A DNA stretch of 48,906 nucleotides, from contig JAJCXZ010000017.1 in NCBI GenBank assembly GCA_029263175.1, forward strand, positions 1 to 48,906, written 5' to 3'. Positions 25,351 through 34,008 of this stretch are shown here, piece by piece. Numbering within the stretch: the first letter of the stretch is position 1; each line of letters opens with the position of its first letter. Source of the stretch: Acidimicrobiales bacterium (GTDB lineage Bacteria > Actinomycetota > Acidimicrobiia > Acidimicrobiales > Aldehydirespiratoraceae). Below the pieces are notes generated by a model. The model was not told the DNA's origin and made no database searches. It saw only the letters and a list, made by a program, of their open reading frames with translations. The position numbers and the translations under genes were made by a program.

Positions 25351-25533
25351 TCATCGTTCATCGAGGACGTGGGTCGAAGGACCCTCGGGGAGAACGTCGG
25401 TGGCGCGCAGGTCAGCGACGTAGGCTCGCCACGACTGCGGGCTGAATCCCGCCAGGAGGCTCACCGTGTCGCAGAACCAGGATTCAAGACCCGTCCGACC
25501 GCTGGTCAACAGGTGGCTCAGCGAGGCCCGCCG
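25351..25533 (-). pseudogene. Possible gene remnant on the minus strand
   Basis: Between the lipoprotein and the next gene, the minus strand has an open frame with about 78 percent GC at third positions. It contains SWFCDTVSLLAGFSPQSW and ends ATDVLPEGPSTHVLDER before TGA 25353-25351. It lacks a convincing start, and its upstream part runs into the opposite-strand gene. It looks like the C-terminal fragment of a lost gene; family not recognised. Confidence 0.3.
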
Positions 25534-26141
25534 TGGATGAGAACGAAGTTCCGCCGGCCGCGATCTCCTCTGGAGACCGGGCCCAGAGCAGCAATGACGC
25601 TGTCGAGAGCCCCGACACCTTGTTCGGGTTGTCGTTCGACACGATTAGCCGGGCACAGCAGTTCATGCTCGCCATCGGGGAACTGGCACATGACGGCAAA
25701 CTGCATCTCATCGATGCGGTACTCGTCGTCAAGAGCGACAATCAGCACGTTCGTGTCCGTGAGACAATTGATCCGCAGCCTGGTCGATCAGCGCTCTCGG
25801 GCGCGATGTGGACCGGTCTGCTGGGCTTCATCATCGGCGGACCCGTCGGTTGGATCGCCGGCGTCAGCATCGGCGCCGGTGTGGGAGCAACCGCGGCGAA
25901 GATCATTGATCTCGGAATCCCCGATGAGTGGGTCAGCTGGTTCAAGGATGCCCTCCAACCGGACTCGGCCGCTGTCCTGGTGCTTGCCAGCGACATCGAC
26001 CAGCGCGCTCTGCGCGCTGAGGTCGACCGGTTCCCGGGAGCGGTCGTGGTTCACACCACGATCCGCACCGAAGCATTCTCCCAGTTGAGGACGGCTTTCG
26101 ACGATGACCAGCCGGAGGGAAACCAGGACGACGCGGTCTAG
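25533..26141 (+). CDS. DUF1269-like membrane protein
   Basis: The 202-aa protein has an N-terminal soluble part with the pattern SFDTISRAQQFMLAIGELAHDGKLHLIDAVLV, followed by a Gly-rich hydrophobic hairpin (SGAMWTGLLGFIIGGPVGWIAGVSIGAGVGATA) and a C-terminal domain with LVLASDIDQRALRAEVDRF. This matches DUF1269 proteins, which are common beside ion-transport genes. The start is GTG. Its TAG stop shares CTAG with the convergent cotransporter stop. Confidence 0.65.
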   Translation: MDENEVPPAAISSGDRAQSSNDAVESPDTLFGLSFDTISRAQQFMLAIGELAHDGKLHLIDAVLVVKSDNQHVRVRETIDPQPGRSALSGAMWTGLLGFIIGGPVGWIAGVSIGAGVGATAAKIIDLGIPDEWVSWFKDALQPDSAAVLVLASDIDQRALRAEVDRFPGAVVVHTTIRTEAFSQLRTAFDDDQPEGNQDDAV

Positions 26142-28711
26142 CTCTCGAATCTGGTCGCGGTTGTCGACTTTCGCCAGATCGCGGGGTCTGCTTCGGTGTG
26201 CGATTCGCCGGCGAGCTCATCGATCCGTGACTGGAGGTCAGCGATGCGGGCGCGGGCGTCTACGTAGGTTCGGTAGGCCCTCGTCGCCGCCTGTTCCGAC
26301 TCGTGGACTCGCTGTTCCAGTCCGGCGCGGTTGTCGACATCGGGGTCAAGGGCATCCAACTCGAGGCGCAACATTTCGGCACCAACCAGACTCGATGCCG
26401 CTTCGGCATCAAGCTCGGCCACCCACTTGAGCGCCTCGTCCTGCTGATCGGCCAGGAGCGCGAGCTCGGCGAGCGCGGTCTCATCAGGTTCCGAACTGAG
26501 GGAGAGGGTCTCCGTCGCCAGAACCATCACGGCGAGAGGAAGACTCTCGACGAGCATGCCGAGAGGTGCATCGAACGGGCCGCTGGCGACGCCTCTCTGA
26601 ACGCGTAGCGGCGCAAGAGCGAGCGTGGCGTCAGCCATGGCTTCGGCGAATGCCGCTGCTGTCGGCTGAACTTCGGCGACTGATGCCTGAATCCGAGCGT
26701 CATCGAGCATCGCTCTGACGTGCGCGGAGGCTTCCGGCTCATCCGACTGGGGCACGTGGACCGTGATCGACGCAGCCTTCCAGGACTCGTGTCGCAGACA
26801 TAGCCACCCGAGCAGGGTGATCAGTTGACCCGCTTGGTCATCAGACCACCAAAGTGCGATCGAGCGATTTGCCGGCGGCGTTCGTTCGAATCGATTCCAC
26901 GCGTCCTCGCGCACATTGACGACTGCGACATTGGTGCCGAATCGAGCGCACGTTTGCAGAAGGCGCCCGTAGGTCTCCCGATCGCCATCGGATCCTCTCA
27001 GATCCCTGACACCGAACAACGACAGGTTCGGGCGGACGGTGCCAATCCCGTGCGCCTGGACGAGCCCTTGAACCCCCGCCTGCGCGTTGTCGACAAGCAA
27101 CACGCGGGCGAAGCCGCCGTGGGCAACCTGCTCGACTTCGGCTGCAAGATCGCGTTCGATGTCGGCCGCCTGGCGGCGCAACACCGGCCCCGACCCCTCG
27201 AGCATTCGCACGGCGGTGATGAACCCCGAGTCGCCCTCGATCCAACTGGCGACCGTGATCATCCGGGCCCGCACCTCGGGATCACGGGGCACGAACGCCA
27301 ACATGCATGGGCGCCAGTCGCGCTCGCTGATCGGCTCTCTCGCCAACGCGGTCAGGTGACGGCGTGCGCTGCTGTAATGGTGCGAACCGGAGCTGTCGAC
27401 CCAGCGGTCGGGGACGTCGCGGCGGCGGAGATAGTTGAACAGCACCACCAGGACGAGTCCGGCCAGCGCACCGGCGAGCGGGTTGATGGCGACGATCGCT
27501 CCGCTACACGCGATCGTGCCCGCCAAGCTCGCCCGCGCGTTGTACCAGCGAAACGTCGGTCGAAATGAGGTGCTCCCAGCGCGGATCTCGAAGTAGGTGG
27601 CGTAGTTGATGATCCCGTAGCTGGCGAGGAAGAACATCGAGATGACCGGCGCGATCGCGTTGAGATCCCCGGCCGCCACCGTCGCCAGCGCGACGCCGGT
27701 CGAAAGTAGGATCGCCCGCTGCGGATTGTTTGTCGGCCCTGCTCCGACGGCGAAGAACTCGAGCCGGGGAAGAACTCGATCCTCTCCGAGGCGTTGAAGG
27801 ATTCGGGGCCCGCCGAGGGCCGACGCCAGGGCCGACGAGAGCGTCGCCGCCAACACACCGACGATCATCGTCCACCCCAGAAGAGACACATCTCCCATGA
27901 CAGTGGTCGTTTGGGCGACCAGGACCGCAGCCGGCGCGGCACCTGCCAGCAGGACGATGACGGCCACATAGACAACGGTCGATATCCCGACGGCCGCGAA
28001 GGTACCGCGGGTGATCGACCGGCTCGGTGTTCGGAGATCGCCCGACATCGCGACGCCCTGGCTGAAGCCTGTCACCGCGGGGAAGAAGATCGCGAAGGCC
28101 TCCCAGAAGCCCACGTCACTGCCGGGCGCAGCGAGATTGTCGCCCAGGACTCCCCGATCGAACTCCTGGAACGCACCGACCAAGAAAGAACCGAGTGCGA
28201 GTACCAGCAAGCCCATCACCAGGTATTGGAGACGCGTTGCAAGGTCCGAGCCGGCGGCGCCGATCCCCGCGAGGACCAGGACCACCGCGGCGGCAACGAC
28301 TTGCGTCAGTCGTGCGCTGTCGCTCCCAAAAGCCGTCACGACGGTCTCGGAGAATCCGATCGCATAGAAAGCGATCGAGACCGACATGGCGAGATACAGC
28401 ACCACGCCGACGGCGCCGCCGAACTCGATCCCGAGGGTTCGCGATATCAGGAAGTACGGGCCACCACCTCGAACACGCATGTTGGTCGCCACCACGGCCA
28501 ACGAGATGCTCGTCAGGACCGACACCGAGGTGGCCAGGGCGAGGATCACCAACGCCCGGACGAGGCCCACTGAGCCGACCACATAGGCGACTCGGAGGAA
28601 GAGAACCAGGCCGAGGATCGTGAGGATGCTCGGGGTGAAGACCCCGCCAAACGTGCCGAGCGTTCCGACGTCCGCGGCCGGCTCGCGGTTCGAGACCCCG
28701 CCCCCGGACAA
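26138..28711 (-). CDS. Cation-chloride cotransporter family permease (APC superfamily)
   Basis: The protein is about 857 aa. The first 460 residues form about 12 membrane helices: LGTFGGVFTPSILTILGLVL and GGPYFLISRTLGIEFGGAVG match the NKCC/KCC hallmark in helix 1 and the following segment. A long cytoplasmic C-terminus of about 390 residues ends in a coiled coil (AGLEQRVHESEQAATRAYRT). Bacterial members move K+, Na+, Cl- or amino acids. The start is probably TTG 28711, one base after the stop of the RCK_C membrane protein; no nearby ATG or GTG gives a sensible N-terminus. It is last in the RimK-deacylase-RCK_C operon. Confidence 0.8.
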   Translation of the reverse strand: MSGGGVSNREPAADVGTLGTFGGVFTPSILTILGLVLFLRVAYVVGSVGLVRALVILALATSVSVLTSISLAVVATNMRVRGGGPYFLISRTLGIEFGGAVGVVLYLAMSVSIAFYAIGFSETVVTAFGSDSARLTQVVAAAVVLVLAGIGAAGSDLATRLQYLVMGLLVLALGSFLVGAFQEFDRGVLGDNLAAPGSDVGFWEAFAIFFPAVTGFSQGVAMSGDLRTPSRSITRGTFAAVGISTVVYVAVIVLLAGAAPAAVLVAQTTTVMGDVSLLGWTMIVGVLAATLSSALASALGGPRILQRLGEDRVLPRLEFFAVGAGPTNNPQRAILLSTGVALATVAAGDLNAIAPVISMFFLASYGIINYATYFEIRAGSTSFRPTFRWYNARASLAGTIACSGAIVAINPLAGALAGLVLVVLFNYLRRRDVPDRWVDSSGSHHYSSARRHLTALAREPISERDWRPCMLAFVPRDPEVRARMITVASWIEGDSGFITAVRMLEGSGPVLRRQAADIERDLAAEVEQVAHGGFARVLLVDNAQAGVQGLVQAHGIGTVRPNLSLFGVRDLRGSDGDRETYGRLLQTCARFGTNVAVVNVREDAWNRFERTPPANRSIALWWSDDQAGQLITLLGWLCLRHESWKAASITVHVPQSDEPEASAHVRAMLDDARIQASVAEVQPTAAAFAEAMADATLALAPLRVQRGVASGPFDAPLGMLVESLPLAVMVLATETLSLSSEPDETALAELALLADQQDEALKWVAELDAEAASSLVGAEMLRLELDALDPDVDNRAGLEQRVHESEQAATRAYRTYVDARARIADLQSRIDELAGESHTEADPAIWRKSTTATRFES

Positions 28712-28712
28712 G

Positions 28713-29468
28713 TTACGCGTCGCCTGATTCTTCGGCGAGGATCTCCATCTGCTCCTCGACTGCTTCCTCGTGGGCAAGATCACCGGCGATTCCCTTGTGG
28801 CGGTCATCGAGGGCTTGGAGATGATCGAGCCTGCCGTAGGCGATCACGGTATCGCCGACGCCGATCACACTCTGGCCTCGAGGCGCTCCCTCGAAGTCGG
28901 CCAGATAGCGATCGATGCCGAGGATCAGGATCCCCTCGTCAGGCAAGTGCAGCCGAGCGAGCGGCCGACCGACGAGCCAGTCGTCACCTTGAGCATGCAG
29001 CTCGATGATTCCGTAGTTGTGCCCGAACCGCAGAAGGCTTCCCAGATCCCGGGTTTCCAGGGTGGTCCAACGTGCGAGCGCCCACCGGGTGAACCGCGAC
29101 AAGCCCCGTTCGAGAGCCTTGACGCGAGTGAGCAGCAACAAGAGGGCCAATCCGGCGACGAGAATTCCGGCCCGACGCAGCGTCTGACCCGACCCTGCAT
29201 TGACGAAGCCGAGCAGGAGCGACGTGACACCGGTGATGATGCCGGCGTTGCCGAAGGTCATCAGCCAGAGGATGATCCTGCGCCGGACCGGATGGTTGAT
29301 GACGTCTTCGGCTTCACGGGTTGTGTAGCCGACACCCATGAGCGCCGAGCGGGCCTGGAAGTTCGCGACCTCGGTGGCCATGCCCGTGCCGACCAGCGCG
29401 ATCGTTGCGACCCGCGCCGCTGTGATGAACATGACGGTCACCAACAGCAACGACAGGACGGCGATCAT
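28713..29468 (-). CDS. Membrane protein with C-terminal RCK_C (TrkA-C) domain
   Basis: The 251-aa protein has three membrane segments (about 1-27, 66-90, 99-114) and an RCK_C domain (about 152-217: IIELHAQGDDWLVGRPLARL ... VGDTVIAYG). RCK_C domains gate K+ transporters and bind small ligands such as c-di-AMP or nucleotides. The ATG overlaps the deacylase stop (ATGA), and the cotransporter starts right after its TAA. It probably regulates the cotransporter. Confidence 0.8.
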   Translation of the reverse strand: MIAVLSLLLVTVMFITAARVATIALVGTGMATEVANFQARSALMGVGYTTREAEDVINHPVRRRIILWLMTFGNAGIITGVTSLLLGFVNAGSGQTLRRAGILVAGLALLLLLTRVKALERGLSRFTRWALARWTTLETRDLGSLLRFGHNYGIIELHAQGDDWLVGRPLARLHLPDEGILILGIDRYLADFEGAPRGQSVIGVGDTVIAYGRLDHLQALDDRHKGIAGDLAHEEAVEEQMEILAEESGDA

Positions 29469-30442
29469 TGGACGTCCTCGATGTCGACGGTCTCCTCGGT
29501 TGTTGCGATATGGACCACAGCATCACCGCGGTTGACGAGCGGGTGCTCGGTGGACCCGATGACAACTCCGGTGGTGGGTGCTTTGATCCGTCCGAGCCGC
29601 TTGCCGAACGGGTCGCGGATCACCGCGATCTCGGAGCCTTTCGCCACATGATCTCCAAGCATGACCGAGCTGTGGAGGATCCCGCTCCGCGAGGATCGAG
29701 CCCATTTGGTCGACCGGGCAAGCACAGTGGGAGCCGTCTGTGTTGGTTCCACATCGATCATGTCGAGATGATGCAGTATCCGCAGCACACCATCGGTTCC
29801 CGTCTCGATCGCGGCTTTGTCGAAGCGGAAAGCTTCGCCGGCTTCATAGAGCAGCACCGTCGCGCCTGCATCAGTGGCAGCCTGGCGCAGTGATCCATCG
29901 CGCGTCCGGCTGTGGATCGCGATGGGTGCACCGAACACGGTGGTCAGGTTGAGCGTTGCTTCGTCATCGAGGTCGGCTCGGATCTGCGGAAGATTCGAGC
30001 GGTGGTCGGATCCGGTGTGGAGGTCGATTCCCACGCTGCACTGCTGAACGATCTCGGTCATCATCAGGTGAGCAACGCGTGAAGCCAGGCTTCCTCGAGC
30101 GCTTCCGGGAAAGCTCCGGTTGAGATCGCGCCGGTCGGGAAAGTATCGGTCGCCATTGTTGAATCCGTGAACGTTGACGATCGGCACAGCGACGAGCGTG
30201 CCGCGAAGCGACTTCAGATCGATCGCCTCCAGCACACGTCTGACGATCTCCACGCCACAGATCTCATCGCCGTGGATCGCGGCGTTGATCCAGACCACCG
30301 GGCCGTCGGCGCGGCCGTTGAGCACGATGACCGGGAGCGCCACTGGTGTACCCGACATCAGCCGAGCGATCGGTATCTCCAGTTGCGTCCGTCGACCGCG
30401 AGCCGCCGTTTGATCCGCGATTCTGAATATGGGTTGGCTCAC
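29465..30442 (-). CDS. Succinylglutamate desuccinylase/aspartoacylase-like zinc deacylase
   Basis: The 325-aa M14-like amidohydrolase has zinc ligands H57 and E60 (AAIHGDEICG) and H142 (GIDLHTG), and the substrate Arg region DLNRSFPG (106-113). Such enzymes remove acyl groups from amino acids or small peptides. ATGA overlaps with the RimK gene upstream and the RCK_C gene downstream indicate tight co-translation. Next to a RimK ligase, it may take apart what the ligase builds, such as a glutamyl or N-acyl peptide. Confidence 0.82.
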   Translation of the reverse strand: MSQPIFRIADQTAARGRRTQLEIPIARLMSGTPVALPVIVLNGRADGPVVWINAAIHGDEICGVEIVRRVLEAIDLKSLRGTLVAVPIVNVHGFNNGDRYFPDRRDLNRSFPGSARGSLASRVAHLMMTEIVQQCSVGIDLHTGSDHRSNLPQIRADLDDEATLNLTTVFGAPIAIHSRTRDGSLRQAATDAGATVLLYEAGEAFRFDKAAIETGTDGVLRILHHLDMIDVEPTQTAPTVLARSTKWARSSRSGILHSSVMLGDHVAKGSEIAVIRDPFGKRLGRIKAPTTGVVIGSTEHPLVNRGDAVVHIATTEETVDIEDVQ

Positions 30443-31650
30443 ACGACTTCCTGATCATCAACGGTCAACGGCGCGTCCGGCAGCGGCTGAACGGTCGGAC
30501 GGGCGCGCCGACGACGACGTTCCGGCACCAGATTGCGCATCGCCTCGAGGCGCCCGAAGCACAGCAGGCGGTCATCCATCTCGATGACTCGACTGTCTTT
30601 GGGGTTGGGGATGACCGACGTTCCCCGGTGCAGGGTCAGCACCGAAATGTCGGCCGCCCGCAGGTCGCCCAGCGTCGTCTCCTGTGCCAGTACATCCGCA
30701 CCTTCGCTCACCGCCAGCTCCGCCACGCCGTATTGGCCCGACACGCTGAGCCGTTGGCGCACATCGACCTCGGGGAAGGCGACCTGGTTGGCGACATAGT
30801 CGATGATCGCTCCTGCGATGTCGAGTCCGGTCGCCCCTTCGATTCCTTCCAGTCCGGGCGATGAGTTCACTTCCATCACCATGGGACCCGAATCTGATTC
30901 GAGCATGTCTACACCAGCCACGCGCAGGCCCATGATCTGGGCGGCCTGGACCGCTACCTTCTCCGCCTCCTCATCGAGTTCGACGAGTTCAGTGGTGCCA
31001 CCACGGTGCACATTCGACCGAAACTCGTCGCCTTGTGCCGTGCGTCTCATCGCCGCGACCACTCGATCTCCGATCACAAAGGCGCGCAGATCTCGACCTC
31101 GGCTCTCAGAGATGAATCGCTGGATCAAGACGTTTTGGCGCGTGCTCTGGAGGGTTTCGATCACTGCCTCGGCGACCTTGGTGTCGGGCGCGAGAATCAC
31201 TCCGATTCCTTGTGTACCTTCGAGCAGCTTGATCACCACGGGGGCGCCACCGACCCGTTCGATGGCGGGCAGGACATCAGCGCGGTCGCGAGCGAAGGTC
31301 GTGGCGGGAATACGGATCCCGTGACGAGAGAGGATCTGAATCGACCGCAGCTTGTCACGGGAGTTGGCGATGCCGATCGACGTGTTGGGCGTATAGGTGT
31401 CCATCTGCTCGAACTGGCGAACCACGGCAAGCCCGAAGAATGTGATCGAGGCGCCGATGCGAGGCAATATCGCGTCGTAGTCGCTCAGCTGCTTGCCGCG
31501 ATACTGAAGGTCCGGATCGTCGCCGGCCAAATCGATGGCGAAACGAAGCGTGTCCAACACTCGTGCCTCATGCCCTCGCTCCAGTGCTGCGGTCTTCAGT
31601 CGTCGTGTGCTGTACGCACGCGGCGCACGGGAGAGGATTGCGAGCTTCAT
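30439..31650 (-). CDS. rimK: RimK-like ATP-grasp ligase fused to an RCK_C domain
   Basis: The 403-aa protein starts MKLAILSRAPRAYSTRRL. Residues 1-100 are the RimK pre-ATP-grasp domain and about 100-290 the ATP-grasp domain (KLLEGTQGIGV as ATP loop; metal-binding VMEVNSSPG 258-266). A linker leads to RCK_C (about 307-375: GVAELAVSEGADVLAQ ... VIEMDDRLLCFG). Ordinary RimK adds Glu to ribosomal protein S6 or makes poly-glutamate; here the added RCK_C suggests ligand control by the same signal as the downstream membrane protein. The frame upstream of ATG 31650 is shadow. Confidence 0.85.
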   Translation of the reverse strand: MKLAILSRAPRAYSTRRLKTAALERGHEARVLDTLRFAIDLAGDDPDLQYRGKQLSDYDAILPRIGASITFFGLAVVRQFEQMDTYTPNTSIGIANSRDKLRSIQILSRHGIRIPATTFARDRADVLPAIERVGGAPVVIKLLEGTQGIGVILAPDTKVAEAVIETLQSTRQNVLIQRFISESRGRDLRAFVIGDRVVAAMRRTAQGDEFRSNVHRGGTTELVELDEEAEKVAVQAAQIMGLRVAGVDMLESDSGPMVMEVNSSPGLEGIEGATGLDIAGAIIDYVANQVAFPEVDVRQRLSVSGQYGVAELAVSEGADVLAQETTLGDLRAADISVLTLHRGTSVIPNPKDSRVIEMDDRLLCFGRLEAMRNLVPERRRRRARPTVQPLPDAPLTVDDQEVV

Positions 31651-31690
31651 TGGCTGTCTTTCTGGTCGGCGAGGGAACCCAATGTATGGG

Positions 31691-32260
31691 TCATGGTGCG
31701 GCGGGTTGAGCGGAGAGGCCGCGGAGGATGAAGTCGACGAGTTCGTCGAAGCTCTCATCGGTGTCTTGGGGGCTGGTGAAGGCTTGGCTGGCTTCGAGCG
31801 TGACGAAACCGTGGATCGCGCTTCGCACAATGCGGGCCATGTGCACCGCACCGTCACCGCTGAAGTCGTAGGTCTCGAGGATTCGAGCCAGCACGTTGAG
31901 CACTTCCCACCGCGAGCTCTCGACACCATTGCTTCGATCTACTGGGAGCAACGTGCTGGCGTACTGGCCCGGGTGCGAAACAGCAAACTCTCGGTAGGCC
32001 AACGCAACGGCACGCAACGCCTGTTCGCCCGCCCGGCCAACGGCGGCGTCGCGCAGCGCGTCGGCAAGGTTCTCGCCGGCGCGTTCAGCAACCGCATGAC
32101 GGAGCCCATCGACACCATCGACATGGTTGTACAACGCAGATGAGCGCACGCCGAGCCCGTCGGCGACCCGGGAGAGTGCCAAGTCGTCGAGGCCATTTGT
32201 GTCGACGAGCGCGATCGCCTGGGAGACCACGCAGTCCAGATCAATTCGCTGCTTTGCCAT
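31691..32260 (-). CDS. TetR-family regulator
   Basis: The 189-aa protein has the TetR HTH in residues 1-55 (LALSRVADGLGVRSSALYNHV) and a C-terminal ligand domain with AYREFAVSHPGQYA, as in the TetR_C_33/WHG group. ATG 32260 or 32269 (MPLMAKQR) could be used. It lies 40 bp upstream of rimK in the same direction, so it may be the first gene of the operon. The palindrome at 32282-32310 is its probable operator. Confidence 0.85.
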   Translation of the reverse strand: MAKQRIDLDCVVSQAIALVDTNGLDDLALSRVADGLGVRSSALYNHVDGVDGLRHAVAERAGENLADALRDAAVGRAGEQALRAVALAYREFAVSHPGQYASTLLPVDRSNGVESSRWEVLNVLARILETYDFSGDGAVHMARIVRSAIHGFVTLEASQAFTSPQDTDESFDELVDFILRGLSAQPAAP

Positions 32261-32281
32261 GAGAGGCATAGTAGTCGATAT

Positions 32282-32310
32282 GTGACATATTGCAACTTGC
32301 AATGTGTTAC
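32282..32310. promoter_or_regulatory. TetR operator candidate
   Basis: Arms ACATATTGCAA (32285-32295) and TTGCAATGTGT (32297-32307) match at 10 of 11 positions around one central base. Outer GT (32282-32283) and AC (32309-32310) extend the symmetry. It lies between the TetR gene and the divergent 32390 gene and covers the -35 box TTGCAA of the latter. Confidence 0.75.
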
Positions 32311-32348
32311 CATCCGCGTATAGTGAAGCATCTTCACATCTGGTGAAG
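32297..32348 (+). promoter_or_regulatory. Promoter of 32390 with GTGAAG repeats
   Basis: TTGCAA (32297-32302), a 16-bp spacer and TATAGT (32319-32324) form a promoter. Its start site overlaps a second symmetric element, GTGAAG-CAT-CTTCAC (32323-32337), and a further GTGAAG (32343-32348). A second DNA-binding protein may act here. Confidence 0.6.
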
Positions 32349-32389
32349 ACAACCCTTGGACAATCTGAGGAGAACTTGAGAGAGACAAC

Positions 32390-32704
32390 ATGAACAACGA
32401 CATCTTTGAAGACAACGACGACACCGACCTCGGAATCCCCGGCGGAATCACCGGGAAAGTCCAGTCGATCGGCAAAGCAGTCATCGGGCGCGCTCGGGGC
32501 GCCATCGACGTCGGAACCACCGCCGTCGGCAGCCGCCGCGACGCACGCGTGAGAGACGGCCTCCTTCGTGACCTCGGCCGCCAACACCTCGCTACGTTGA
32601 CCGACAGCGCTGATCAGGACGAAATCGAAAGGCTCGTCGCCGAGATCAACAAACTCGACGGAACTCCGGAAGCGTCGACGTCCGAGAACGAAGAAGAAGA
32701 GTGA
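32390..32704 (+). CDS. Small acidic protein, unknown
   Basis: The 104-aa protein has a very acidic N-terminus (MNNDIFEDNDDTDLG) and C-terminus (TSENEEEE), a central GKVQSIGKAVIGRARGAIDVG and a predicted helix EIERLVAEINKLDG. A leader of about 60 nt precedes it with AGGAGAAC about 10 nt before the ATG. Its TGA overlaps the GTG of the next gene (GTGA). No family recognised. Shared control with the divergent TetR operon suggests a role in the same stress response. Confidence 0.65.
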   Translation: MNNDIFEDNDDTDLGIPGGITGKVQSIGKAVIGRARGAIDVGTTAVGSRRDARVRDGLLRDLGRQHLATLTDSADQDEIERLVAEINKLDGTPEASTSENEEEE

Positions 32705-33246
32705 CCCCGGAACGTGCGGGGCGGTCGAGTCGACCGTCCCCGCGCGGCTACGGCCACCGGCCGATCGAGCACTCGATGTTCGTCCACCGCTCCCACGACG
32801 ACATCTGCACGATCCTCGAGCGCCATGCGCACGAGGTGCTGGAGACGGCGACAACCGCCGGCGGGAAGCGCTCGCTGGCGCTGGTCGAGGCGGGCGACCA
32901 CGACCTCCCAGGGTTTGACCGGGCTGAACCCCTCCGACTTCTGGTCGATCCGCTGGTCCGTGACCATCCCAATCACGCATGGATCGAATTCAGCTGGGAG
33001 GCCAACGAAAAGAAGCGGCTCCTGGCCAACGTCAACGCCAGGCTCGACATCCGGCCACTGGTGAAGTCAGGACGGCGAGCAACCACCGAACTCACGCTGT
33101 GGGCAGACCATCGTCCGGTCCAGGGCACCCGTCGATCACCCGAAGCGATCCTGTTCAGCCGCCGGGTCGTCAAGGCAGCGATGCACCGCATGCTCGAGAC
33201 AGTTGCGGCCAGCCTCGAGGACTTCGAAGAGCCCATCATCGCCTGA
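32701..33246 (+). CDS. Unknown protein (181 aa)
   Basis: It starts with GTG in a GTGA overlap with the acidic protein gene. The product has FVHRSHDDICTILERHAHEVLETAT near the N-terminus and ends with a long helix (VKAAMHRMLETVAASLEDFEE). The strand pattern and final helix are reminiscent of SRPBCC-like proteins, but I cannot assign a family. It is soluble and convergent with the MscS-like gene. Confidence 0.65.
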   Translation: MTPERAGRSSRPSPRGYGHRPIEHSMFVHRSHDDICTILERHAHEVLETATTAGGKRSLALVEAGDHDLPGFDRAEPLRLLVDPLVRDHPNHAWIEFSWEANEKKRLLANVNARLDIRPLVKSGRRATTELTLWADHRPVQGTRRSPEAILFSRRVVKAAMHRMLETVAASLEDFEEPIIA

Positions 33247-33267
33247 TGCCGCGGTCTTCGAGCGCAA

Positions 33268-34008
33268 TCACCGTTCCGGCTCAACTGCCGGAGTGACCTC
33301 GAAGGGCGCTGACAACAGCAACGCATACGGGATGAGCATTCGCCGGCCGTCATCAGTCGCGATGACCAGCGTCGTCGCGTTGAGGACGACGATGGTACCG
33401 GCGACTCCGGCGGCCACGATCCGATGGCCAGGCACAAGCTCGCTGCGAAGGGTGCGGCTGGCTGCGATGTGTCCCGCCACCTCCCGCCCACCAAGGCCCG
33501 CGAGCAACGCGAACGTAAGCCCCACCGCGGCGACGAGCCCGGCGATCAGCACGACGAGGATCGTGGTCTGCACGCCGAGTTGGCCGAGCGCGAGAACGAT
33601 GGCCCCGCCGAGAACCGTCCACCTGATCAGGCGCTCGACGCCGGGATTGGAGCGGCCCGTGGCTCGGTTCAGCGCCCGACCGACTGTTGTGGCAAAGCCG
33701 ATTCCGGCGGCACTTCCGGCGAGGATCAGCAGCCCCGCCACAAGCACGTTCGGAATCCAGTCGATGATGTTCCTCGGAATCGGGCGAAGCGAGTCCGGGC
33801 TGGTGGAACCAACGGCAAACAGGATTCCGGTGGCAACAGCCAGCCAGAAGAGGAAGATGCTGGCGGGCACGGCGACCGCCCGGACCGCGGGGCGCCGACG
33901 AGCATTGCTGAGCCATCTTCGAGCGAGCCAGCCGGCCACCGCTCCAAGAGTGATTCCCGCTGCCACCGCCGCTACGGCAATGATCCAGTTGTTGTCGACC
34001 TCAGGCAT
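33268..34008 (-). CDS. MscS-like/TM-helix-repeat membrane protein
   Basis: The 246-aa protein has five hydrophobic segments. The fourth and fifth, IVLALGQLGVQTTILVVLIAGLVAAVGLTFALLAGLGGREV, match the pore-lining helix region of small mechanosensitive channels. A short soluble beta part (VLNATTLVIATDDGRRMLIPY) resembles the MscS beta domain start, but the rest of the cage is absent. It overlaps the acidic 100-aa gene by 8 bp, so it belongs to the sigma-factor operon. It may sense membrane tension. Confidence 0.65.
   Translation of the reverse strand: MPEVDNNWIIAVAAVAAGITLGAVAGWLARRWLSNARRRPAVRAVAVPASIFLFWLAVATGILFAVGSTSPDSLRPIPRNIIDWIPNVLVAGLLILAGSAAGIGFATTVGRALNRATGRSNPGVERLIRWTVLGGAIVLALGQLGVQTTILVVLIAGLVAAVGLTFALLAGLGGREVAGHIAASRTLRSELVPGHRIVAAGVAGTIVVLNATTLVIATDDGRRMLIPYALLLSAPFEVTPAVEPER

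Noticed and set aside
30439-31650. RimK as part of a lanthipeptide or ATP-grasp RiPP cluster
   Set aside because: No precursor peptide, protease or exporter of RiPP type is next to it; neighbours are ion-transport genes.
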